A stretch of 12,006 nt of DNA from Alphaproteobacteria bacterium (lineage in GTDB: Bacteria; Pseudomonadota; Alphaproteobacteria; Micropepsales; Micropepsaceae), in NCBI GenBank assembly GCA_015654715.1, contig JAATGK010000430.1:1-12006 (forward strand), in the 5' to 3' direction. Position 1 is the first letter of the stretch; every line of letters starts with the position of its first letter. Below are positions 6,346 to 12,006 of the stretch, piece after piece. Made by a program: the position numbers and the translations under genes. The notes under the pieces are model-generated. The model made no database searches. It had not been told where the DNA came from and saw nothing but the letters and a program-made list of their open reading frames with translations.

Positions 6346-6758
6346 GCGAAGAACGTCCGTGCCGGTTTGCGGAACAGGAAGATATAGTTCAGCACCAGCC
6401 AAGCAAGTGACAAGGCGGCGCGCAGGATGGCGGCGTTGACCCCGCGGCCGCTGTATCCGACGTCATCGGCCCAATCGATGTACATCACCGACTGCGCGAT
6501 CAGCAGGCCGAGAAACACCGTCAGCAAGGCCAAAAGGGCGAGACGCCCCCAGCGGGAGCCGTACCACGTCGCATGTGCGGCGATGCTGATGACGAGACCG
6601 GCAATGCCGACAAACGCCGCCTGCGCAACCGAATAGCCGCGGCTCACGGCAACGAAGCCGCTGGCGATCAGGAACGCCGCCAGCAACCAATTGATGATGC
6701 ACAGAATCCATACCGACAGCGGCCGCTTGCCCACGCCCACAACATTGTCGTTCGACAT
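6342..6758 (-). CDS. Small integral membrane protein, four predicted helices
   Basis: This 138-residue hydrophobic protein has a short polar N-terminus (MSNDNVVGVGKRPLS) and about four transmembrane segments: roughly residues 15-38, 46-64, 72-92 and 108-131. It ends in a basic tail (FRKPARTFFA). The start at 6758 is supported by GGGGAGGG a few bases upstream; a longer frame to 7367 runs antisense to the ATPase gene's true frame and lacks support. The gene overlaps the first oxidoreductase by 4 bp, so it heads that operon. It lies 53 bp after the B12 ATPase stop. A weak -35/-10 pair (TTGTCG, 17 bp, TGCAAT at 6774-6802) falls in that gap but would leave almost no leader, so readthrough is also possible. 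I do not recognise a family with confidence, and the function is unknown. Confidence 0.85.
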   Translation of the reverse strand: MSNDNVVGVGKRPLSVWILCIINWLLAAFLIASGFVAVSRGYSVAQAAFVGIAGLVISIAAHATWYGSRWGRLALLALLTVFLGLLIAQSVMYIDWADDVGYSGRGVNAAILRAALSLAWLVLNYIFLFRKPARTFFA

Positions 6759-6811
6759 TTGAGCCCTCCCCGAATTGCACCACAGAAGTGTACGGCCGAC
6801 AAAATGGCAGA

Positions 6812-7570
6812 TCAGAGGCGGCGGAAGGCCCCCAGTCCCAAGGAATCGTCGGCCCGAGCGATCTGGAAGACGCGCGCCAGCGTGGCATCGGCCAAGGCCT
6901 GCGGCGGCGGGCCGTCGGCGACGAGACGGCCGTCCTGCAGCACCAGAATGCGGTCGCAATGGCGGGCGGCGAGCGATAAATCGTGCAATGTGACACCGAC
7001 GGCGGTGCCGCGGCGGGCCTCTTCGCGCAAAAGCTCCATCAAGCGGAGCTGGTGGCTGGGATCGAGATACGCAGCCGGTTCGTCGGCCAGCAGCACCGCG
7101 GCGCCCGTCGCCAGGGCGCGCGCGAACAAGACCCGGGCGCGTTCGCCGGCCGAGAGCTCGTCCATGCGGCGGTTCGCGTATGGGCTGGCATCGCAGCGCG
7201 CCAAGGCATCCAGCGCCGCGACGCGGTCTTTGAGATCGGGCGGGCCGAAGGCGGCACGATGCGGCAAGCGGCCGAGCAGCACGAGATCCGCTACCCGCAT
7301 CGGCCAGCGCGCCTCGCCACCTTGCGGCAGATAAGCCATGGCGCGTGCCAGCGCCTCGCGCGGCCACTCGGTGAGCGGCTTTCCGAGCACGCGCACCGTG
7401 CCGTGACTGACCGGCTGCAAACCCAGCGCGGCGCGCAACAGCGTCGTCTTGCCGGCGCCATTGGGGCCGATGATGCCGGTGACCGTACCTGCCTCCAGCG
7501 TCGCCGAAACCTGCAACAGCGCGGCGCGATGACCGAACGAAACCGAGACTTGTTCGAACCTCACGCTCAT
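6812..7570 (-). CDS. btuD: Cobalamin-type ABC transporter ATP-binding protein
   Basis: This 252-residue ATPase belongs to the FecE/BtuD/HmuV group that powers uptake of cobalamin, heme or siderophores at the cytoplasmic face. It has Walker A GPNGAGKT (35-42), the Q-loop at Q83 (YLPQGG), signature LSAGE (139-143), Walker B VLLADEP (159-165), a D-loop-like YLD and the switch histidine H196 (VTLHD). All catalytic elements are intact. ATG at 7568-7570 overlaps the permease stop by 4 bp (ATGA), implying coupled translation. The family alone cannot distinguish B12 from heme or iron siderophores; the cobalamin riboswitch ahead of the operon makes B12 or a corrinoid the best assignment. Confidence 0.93.
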   Translation of the reverse strand: MSVRFEQVSVSFGHRAALLQVSATLEAGTVTGIIGPNGAGKTTLLRAALGLQPVSHGTVRVLGKPLTEWPREALARAMAYLPQGGEARWPMRVADLVLLGRLPHRAAFGPPDLKDRVAALDALARCDASPYANRRMDELSAGERARVLFARALATGAAVLLADEPAAYLDPSHQLRLMELLREEARRGTAVGVTLHDLSLAARHCDRILVLQDGRLVADGPPPQALADATLARVFQIARADDSLGLGAFRRL

Positions 7571-8589
7571 GGCTGGCGCCTCAGCTTCAGGATCAGCCAG
7601 AGGAAGAACGGCGCCCCCAGCATGGCGGTGACGACACCGAGCAGAAGCTGGCCGTCGGGCGCGATCAGGCGCAGCGCGACATCGGCCGCCGCCACCATCG
7701 CCGCCCCGCCGATCATCGAGGGCAAGATCAGCCGCGACGGCTGATGGCCGAACAACGGCCGCAGCAGATGCGGTATCACCAAGCCGACGAAACTCACGGC
7801 GCCAGCCGCCGCCGTTGCCGCCCCGGTCGCCAAAGCTACGCCAAGCACGACGCGCGCCCGCAGCGACGTCACGTTGACGCCAAGCGAACGCGCCGCCTCT
7901 TCGCCGAGCGTCAGCGCATCCAGCCCGCGGCCGGTGGACGCCAGCAGCGCTAGTCCCACCGCGGTGAGCGGCAAGGCAAAGGCGAGATCGTTCAGGGTGC
8001 GGTCTTTCAGCGAGCCCATCATCCACAGCACCATCTCGCTCATGGCATAGGGATTGGCCGAGAGCGACAGCGCCAGCGCGGTGAGGGCGGTGGCGAAACT
8101 GCCGATCGCGACGCCGGCCAAGACGAGCGAGACCGCTCCGGCGCCGCTTTTCGACAAAGCGTACAGGATCGCGGCAGAAACCAATGCCCCGGCAATCGCA
8201 AACGCCGGCAAGGTCAGCGGGTGCAGGGTGACGAGACCGAAATACATCGCCACCACGGCGCCGAGCCCGGCACAAGAGGTCACGCCGGTGACGCCCGGTT
8301 CGGCCAGCGGATTGACGAACAATCCCTGCAACGCGGCACCGCTGCCCGCTAAGGCGGCGCCAACGATCAAAGCCAGCGCCGCCCGCGGCAGACGAATTTC
8401 CTGGGCGATGATACCGGCGGCGCCTTTGCCGGTGACGAGGCCGGTCAACAATTCGTGGGGGCTATAATCGGCCGATCCCAAGAGGAACGACCACAGCCCG
8501 AACACCAGCGCCGCGCCTCCCAGCACGATCAGCCAGCGCGCCCGGTGCCTGAGGCTAGTCTGTAGAAACGAGACGGTCGTCGCGTCCAT
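7567..8589 (-). CDS. btuC: Cobalamin-type ABC transporter permease, FecCD family
   Basis: This roughly 340-residue inner-membrane permease of the BtuC/FecCD family has about nine or ten hydrophobic segments. Conserved stretches are RLPRAALALIVGAALAGSGA, the LQGLFVNPLAEPGVTG loop, the GEEAARSLGVNV coupling region that contacts the ATPase, and GAVSFVGLVIPHLLR. The frame is open to 8766 through the riboswitch region, so upstream starts are not credible. ATG at 8587-8589 gives the usual family length and has AGAAAGG nearby; an in-frame ATG at 8631 is an alternative. A GCCGG-CTGA-CCGGC hairpin (8611-8624) lies between the riboswitch and the ribosome site. The gene is the first one under riboswitch control, followed directly by the ATPase. 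Confidence 0.92.
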   Translation of the reverse strand: MDATTVSFLQTSLRHRARWLIVLGGAALVFGLWSFLLGSADYSPHELLTGLVTGKGAAGIIAQEIRLPRAALALIVGAALAGSGAALQGLFVNPLAEPGVTGVTSCAGLGAVVAMYFGLVTLHPLTLPAFAIAGALVSAAILYALSKSGAGAVSLVLAGVAIGSFATALTALALSLSANPYAMSEMVLWMMGSLKDRTLNDLAFALPLTAVGLALLASTGRGLDALTLGEEAARSLGVNVTSLRARVVLGVALATGAATAAAGAVSFVGLVIPHLLRPLFGHQPSRLILPSMIGGAAMVAAADVALRLIAPDGQLLLGVVTAMLGAPFFLWLILKLRRQP

Positions 8590-8610
8590 CACGGCCTTTC
8601 TGTCGCCGCC

Positions 8611-8624
8611 GCCGGTCAGCCGGC
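8611..8624 (-). promoter_or_regulatory. Hairpin between the riboswitch and the btuC ribosome site
   Basis: GCCGG and CCGGC pair around CTGA just 5' of the GC-rich leader and the AGAAAGG ribosome site. It has no T-run, so it is not an intrinsic terminator. It could belong to an expression platform controlling ribosome access, which is common for cobalamin riboswitches in proteobacteria. This is inference. Confidence 0.35.
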
Positions 8625-8660
8625 TTCCCATGGCGCACCCCGGCCACAAGATGGACGACA

Positions 8661-8798
8661 CGCTCCGGCAGGTTTCCTGGCTCTGCGGCTGAAATTGCGG
8701 TGGCCTTCCCAGCGTTGCCGCCAGTGACCGTCCGCGTGAGGCCGCTACAGTTGCGGGGGCAGCCACGGGATTTCCACCCGCGTTCCCTCTCCGGTGCG
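8661..8798 (-). ncRNA. Cobalamin (B12) riboswitch
   Basis: Read on the minus strand, this leader has the cobalamin aptamer in order: GGGAACGCGGGTGGAAATCC, then GCCCCCGCAACTGTAGCGG, CACTGGCGGCAACGCTGGGA, AAGGCCACCGC, and finally the B12 box AGCCAGGAAACCTGCC (8667-8682). The closing stem P1 pairs CGCACCGG (8791-8798) with CCGGAGCG (8661-8668), with one A-A mismatch. Adenosylcobalamin or a related corrinoid should bind and reduce expression of the downstream permease and ATPase genes. The aptamer looks complete, and the regulated start lies about 70 nt beyond it. Confidence 0.96.
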
Positions 8799-8807
8799 AT
8801 GGGGAGG

Positions 8808-8836
8808 AATGTAGGGGATCAGGGGCAACCTGTCAT
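8808..8836 (-). promoter_or_regulatory. Promoter for the riboswitch-btuCD transcript
   Basis: On the minus strand ATGACA (8831-8836) and TACATT (8808-8813) are separated by exactly 17 bp, and the transcript would start about seven bases on, just ahead of the riboswitch P1 stem. The position supports a sigma-70-type promoter dedicated to the riboswitch operon, separate from btuF. Confidence 0.55.
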
Positions 8837-8872
8837 CCCAATCGAAAATTGTCATTCCCGGCCGGCCCGACG

Positions 8873-8938
8873 TCTTTCCTCCCCCGCTATTCGAGCGGAG
8901 TGCGGCTTCGCATGTTGAGCACCGCGAGGGAGGAAAGA
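8873..8938 (-). repeat. Structured inverted repeat between btuF and the riboswitch
   Basis: TCTTTCCTCCC (8873-8883) and GGGAGGAAAGA (8928-8938) are perfect 11-bp inverted copies. Between them CCGCT-ATTCG-AGCGG (8884-8898) and TGCG-GCTT-CGCA (8901-8912) form two smaller stems, giving a closed multi-branch junction. It begins 12 nt after the btuF stop in the direction of transcription. There is no T-run, so it may protect or separate transcripts; classic termination is unlikely. Confidence 0.5.
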
Positions 8939-8950
8939 GAGAGGAAGTAG

Positions 8951-9796
8951 CTATCGCGTCCGCGCCGCCCGGCCCAGCCTCACCAGCGTTTCGGCGCTGT
9001 CGAGCGACCACGGGCCGGGACAGAGCAGCGGGGTCAGTTGGGTGAATTCCATGTGGGTGCGGCCGGCCAAAGCCTTGAAGGCGGGATGGTGCAAAACGGC
9101 GTAGGCGCGGGCGGAGCCGCTGCGTTCCTCACCGCCCAAAATCAGCAGCTCGGGCGCGGCGGCGATCACGGCTTCCACCGGCAATTGCCCGGCCCGGGTG
9201 AGCTTGCCTTGCGGGACGGCGTTAACCAAACCGGCGAGCTGCATCACTTCTTCGGTGACGCCCGCTACCGTCGCGTAGCCTTGCGGCTCGTAAAGGATGG
9301 TCCGTACCGGCGGGCGCGGGGCCCCTGCCCTGGCGGCCGCGATTTTGGCGTCCATTTCGGCCAGCAGCGCTGCGGCGCGATCACGGGCGCCGAGCTTGTC
9401 GCCGAGCATTTTGGTCACCGTGCGCACATCGGCAAGCGAATTGGCCCACGGCACATCCAGGACCGGTACGCCGAGGTGGCTGAGACTGAGATGCAGACGG
9501 GGATTGGTCCCGGCATACATCACGACGAGATCGGGTTTCAGCCGCAGCACGGTTTCCGTCGAAGGCCGGATCACCGGCATCCCAAGCGCCTTGTCGGCGA
9601 TGGTCGAGACCACCGGCTTGCGGTCGACCGCCTCGTAGGACAGCGCCGCAATGTGCGCCCGCGGCACCAGGCGAAAGACGTATTCGTCGGTGCACAGGAA
9701 CGTCGAAACGACTCGCTGCGGCGCCGCAAGTGCCGGAAAGCACAGGGTAGTCGCGACAAATGCTGTCGCCGCAAGACAAAATTGAACAGCGCGCAT
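8951..9796 (-). CDS. btuF: Periplasmic cobalamin-type ABC transporter binding protein
   Basis: This 281-residue protein is a BtuF/FhuD-type binding protein of the single-helix-linked class that hands cobalamin to BtuCD. It has a signal peptide (residues 1 to about 25, LCFPALAAP), then QRVVSTFLCTDEYVFRLVP, a variant of the family's strand-helix with the CTD motif seen in alphaproteobacterial B12 transporters. LRLKPDLVVMYAG, VPVLDVPWANSLADV, the long central helix near KLGARDRAAALLAEMDAKIA and AAPELLILGGEER follow in the usual order. ATG at 9794-9796 has AAAGGA upstream; the frame extends to 9874, but that part precedes the signal peptide. Unlike btuCD, this gene lies 5' of the riboswitch and has its own divergent intergenic region of 56 bp. 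Confidence 0.9.
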   Translation of the reverse strand: MRAVQFCLAATAFVATTLCFPALAAPQRVVSTFLCTDEYVFRLVPRAHIAALSYEAVDRKPVVSTIADKALGMPVIRPSTETVLRLKPDLVVMYAGTNPRLHLSLSHLGVPVLDVPWANSLADVRTVTKMLGDKLGARDRAAALLAEMDAKIAAARAGAPRPPVRTILYEPQGYATVAGVTEEVMQLAGLVNAVPQGKLTRAGQLPVEAVIAAAPELLILGGEERSGSARAYAVLHHPAFKALAGRTHMEFTQLTPLLCPGPWSLDSAETLVRLGRAARTR

Positions 9797-9852
9797 ATTG
9801 TCCTTTGAGCTGACGCTACCTACATCCTCACTTGACTTGAGGGGAGTACCAC
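9797..9852. promoter_or_regulatory. Divergent 56-bp start region of btuF and the protease gene
   Basis: Both start codons fall at the ends of this short gap, leaving room for the two ribosome sites (AAAGGA leftward, AGGGGAG rightward) but hardly for two full promoters. An imperfect inverted repeat, CCTCA-n7-TGAGG (9826-9842), sits in the middle and could be a shared operator. The -35/-10 elements may extend into either coding region. Confidence 0.35.
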
Positions 9853-11700
9853 ATGCGCCTGACCATTGCTGCATTCGCAGCCCTGACGGCCACTTCGGTC
9901 GCAGCTTTGGCGGCCGGTTCCGCCGACGACGTGTTTCAAGCCAACAAGGCTGCCACCGGCGGCAGCGCCTGGGACGCCAAGGCCGCGGTCAGCATCGACG
10001 CCGACTATGCCGGCAACGGCCTGACCGGCACCACCCATGCGGTGAACGACCTTCATAACGGACGCTCGGTCAGCGCCTTCAAAGTCGGCCCGGCGGAAGG
10101 CGCCAACGGCTTCGACGGCAAGACGCCGTGGCAGCGCGATACCTCCGGCACCATCACCGAGCAGCAAGGCGGCGACGCGGTGGTGCTGGCCACCAACGAC
10201 GCCTATCGCAACGCCAATCTGTGGTGGCAACCCGATCATGGCGGCGCCGCCGTCACCAGCCACGGCGAAGTCACCAATTCCAGTGGCCGCTTCGACGTGC
10301 TGACCATCACGCCCAAGGGCGGCAAGTCCTTCGAGGCGTGGTTCGATACCGCCACCCACTTCCTCGTCAAGATCGTCGAGACGCAGGGTCCGCAAACCGT
10401 CATCACCACGCTGTCCGATTACGGCAGCGAAGACGGCGTGAAAATTCCGCACAAGATCCTGATCGATACCGGCGCCGGGGCGCAGTATGTGCAGACCATC
10501 AAGGTCACCAAAGTGACATTCCTCGGCATCCAGCCCGATAGCGCCTTTGCCATGCCCAAAACCGTGGTGACCGACTTTGCGATCGCCGGCGGCGCGGCAT
10601 CCACCACCATCCCGATCCAGATCGTCAACAACCACATCTACGGCGAGGCCAAGGTCAACGGCAAAGGCCCGTTCATCTTCATCTTCGATACCGGCGGACG
10701 CGACATTCTCACCCCGCCGCTCGCTCGCGCCCTCGGCATCAAGGTTGAAGGCAAGCTGCCCGGCACCGGCGCCGGCGAAGGCGTGATGGAAGGCGGCTTT
10801 GCCAACGGTCTCGAGTTTTCGGTCGGCGCCGCCACGGTGACGAACCAGCTCGCCATTGTCTTCCCGCTCGACAAACTGGGCGACATCGAAGGCGTGCCGA
10901 TGCCCGGCATGGTCGGTTATGAGACCTTCCGCCGCTTCGTCACCCGCATCGATTACGGCGCCGCCACCTTGACCTTGATCGATCCGGCCAAATTCGATCC
11001 CAAAGACGCCGGGACGCCGGTGAAATTCGTCTTCAACGATCATATCCCCGAGGTCACCGGCACCATCGAAGGCATCCCGGCCAAATTCGACATCGACACC
11101 GGCGCCCGCTCGGAACTGACCATCACCAAGCCCTTTGCCGAGACCAACAAGCTGCGCGAAAGCCACGCCAAAGGCGTCGCTGCGGTGGACGGCTGGGGCG
11201 TCGGCGGTCCGTCCACGGGTTACATCACCCGTATCAAAGACATGACCATCGGCGACGTGACCATCGGGCCGGTGGTGGGGGCGCTGGCGAATCAGGAGAA
11301 AGGCGCCTTTGCCGGGGCCGATTATTCCGCCAATGTCGGCGGCGGCATCCTGAAACGCTTCGTCGTCACCTTCGATTACAATACCCGCATCATGTACCTG
11401 AAGCCGCGGCCGGCGCCGGTGCCCGATACCGGCACTTATGATCGCGCCGGGCTGTGGCTCAACGTCGCCGGAACCGGCTTCAAGATCGCCGCCGTCACCA
11501 AGGGCGCACCGGCCGAGCAAGCCGGACTTGCCCCGGATGATCTGATTACCGCGGTCGACGGCGTACCGGCGGGCACGCTGAAACTGCCTGACGTTCGCAT
11601 CAAGCTGCGCACGGCTGCGCCCGGCACGGTGGTGACCTTCACGGTCAATCACGGCGGCGCGGCCAAGGACATCAAGGTAACACTGCGCGATCTCATCTAG
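9853..11700 (+). CDS. Secreted tandem retropepsin-like aspartic protease with PDZ domain
   Basis: This 615-residue exported protein has a signal peptide (1 to about 20, ending ALA). Residues 25-235 form an N-terminal region with beta-rich, LolA-like character. Two successive retropepsin-like domains follow. The first has the active-site triad FIFDTGG (D279-G281) and its partner hydrophobic-Gly motif GMVGYETFRRFVTRIDY (352-368). The second has FDIDTGA (D415-G417) and GGGILKRFVVTFDY (496-509). A PDZ domain (about 535-612) contains VTKGAPAEQAGLAPDDLITA. The family of prokaryotic aspartyl proteases usually works by pairing two DTG loops, which here could pair within one chain. AGGGGAG precedes the ATG, and the gene ends at a strong terminator. 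Substrate and proteolytic activity are unknown. Confidence 0.9.
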   Translation: MRLTIAAFAALTATSVAALAAGSADDVFQANKAATGGSAWDAKAAVSIDADYAGNGLTGTTHAVNDLHNGRSVSAFKVGPAEGANGFDGKTPWQRDTSGTITEQQGGDAVVLATNDAYRNANLWWQPDHGGAAVTSHGEVTNSSGRFDVLTITPKGGKSFEAWFDTATHFLVKIVETQGPQTVITTLSDYGSEDGVKIPHKILIDTGAGAQYVQTIKVTKVTFLGIQPDSAFAMPKTVVTDFAIAGGAASTTIPIQIVNNHIYGEAKVNGKGPFIFIFDTGGRDILTPPLARALGIKVEGKLPGTGAGEGVMEGGFANGLEFSVGAATVTNQLAIVFPLDKLGDIEGVPMPGMVGYETFRRFVTRIDYGAATLTLIDPAKFDPKDAGTPVKFVFNDHIPEVTGTIEGIPAKFDIDTGARSELTITKPFAETNKLRESHAKGVAAVDGWGVGGPSTGYITRIKDMTIGDVTIGPVVGALANQEKGAFAGADYSANVGGGILKRFVVTFDYNTRIMYLKPRPAPVPDTGTYDRAGLWLNVAGTGFKIAAVTKGAPAEQAGLAPDDLITAVDGVPAGTLKLPDVRIKLRTAAPGTVVTFTVNHGGAAKDIKVTLRDLI

Positions 11701-11725
11701 TCCTATTTAGACACGTTTCCTGAAG

Positions 11726-11758
11726 CGGGCGGACCGGGCATACTGGCCGCCCGTTTTT
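11726..11758 (+). terminator. Rho-independent terminator after the protease gene
   Basis: CGGGCGG (11726-11732) pairs perfectly with CCGCCCG (11747-11753), with two extra CC/GG pairs inside across a bulge, and TTTTT follows at 11754-11758. It lies 26 bp after the protease stop and 12 bp before the TTG start of the next gene. Confidence 0.88.
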
Positions 11759-11770
11759 CGGATTCGCACC

Positions 11771-12006
11771 TTGTCTGCCATCACCCGCCGCACCGCCCTC
11801 GCCTTCGCCACCGCTTCGCTTGCCGCACCGGCGTTCGGACGTTCGCGTCCGCCTGCGAAAATCGAGCAGTGGAACGTGTTTGAAACCGCGCTCAAGGGGC
11901 CGAAGGGTGGCAACCCGTTCCGCGACATCGCGCTGTCGGGCATTTTCGAATGCGGCAGCAAGCTGCAGGAAGCGGCCGGCTTCTATGACGGCGACGGCGT
12001 CTGGCG
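11771..12006 (+). CDS. DUF5060-type putative glycoside hydrolase, 3' partial
   Basis: The first 78 codons run off the window. A TTG at 11771-11773 is the best start: it gives a twin-arginine-like export signal (ITRRTALAFATASLAAPAFG) followed by the mature region. IEQWNVFETALKGPKGGNPF, ALSGIF and GFYDGDGVW match the start of the DUF5060 domain, a beta-sandwich usually placed before a TIM-barrel of a putative glycosidase or polysaccharide-degrading enzyme. No ribosome site is obvious before the TTG, and the start is only 12 bp after a terminator T-run, which is odd. A role in secreted polysaccharide breakdown is inferred from the family; the catalytic domain is not visible here. Confidence 0.8.
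   Translation, partial: MSAITRRTALAFATASLAAPAFGRSRPPAKIEQWNVFETALKGPKGGNPFRDIALSGIFECGSKLQEAAGFYDGDGVW

Noticed and set aside
4256..6387. Long plus-strand frames opposite the two dehydrogenase genes
   Set aside because: They are Arg-rich shadows. The minus strand carries intact Gfo/Idh/MocA motifs and coupled starts.
10465..10473. A third DTG triplet (D205-G207) in the protease protein
   Set aside because: It lies in the N-terminal domain without the following hydrophobic-Gly motif seen after the other two, so it is probably coincidental.
9820..11652. A 610-codon open frame antisense to the protease gene
   Set aside because: It runs opposite a gene with clear domains, signal peptide and ribosome site. 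Its composition (Gly/Asp/His/Arg-rich, no motif) is that of a shadow frame in GC-rich DNA.

Overview
The window looks like chromosomal DNA from a GC-rich alphaproteobacterium. The support is GC-rich codon use, a polyamine-type binding protein, an alphaproteobacterial style of XRE regulator, a cobalamin-uptake locus under a B12 riboswitch, and secreted proteins with Tat-like and Sec signals. No 16S gene or other definitive marker is present, so the lineage is an inference. No integrase, IS element, CRISPR array or phage gene was seen.

Layout, left to right. (1) The 3' part of a PotD-like ABC-transporter binding protein (+) converges on two tandem paralogous secreted proteins of unknown function (-). 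(2) A tRNA-Arg(CCU) gene is followed by an SRAP-family (YedK/HMCES-like) protein (+), which converges on a small XRE regulator (-). (3) About 860 bp has no convincing gene but carries several perfect inverted repeats and one promoter-like site. (4) A tightly coupled minus-strand set encodes a four-helix membrane protein and two Gfo/Idh/MocA oxidoreductases, with 4-bp ATGA overlaps at both junctions. (5) The B12 locus on the minus strand runs btuF-like, then a structured inverted repeat, a promoter, the cobalamin riboswitch, and the btuC-like and btuD-like genes (4-bp overlap). (6) Divergent from btuF is a secreted protein with two tandem retropepsin-like DTG domains and a PDZ domain. It ends at a rho-independent terminator. 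(7) The start of a DUF5060-type putative glycoside hydrolase runs off the right edge.

How the parts fit. Cobalamin imported by the BtuFCD-like transporter is sensed by the riboswitch, which should repress btuCD but cannot act in cis on btuF. The oxidoreductases and the terminal hydrolase suggest sugar metabolism, with substrates unknown. The points most worth a second look are: the SRAP protein, which differs from the canonical active site at two positions and ends in a clamp-binding-like pentapeptide; the two-DTG plus PDZ architecture; the unexplained paralog pair; and the structured non-coding elements. I found no clearly novel multi-gene defence or mobile system.
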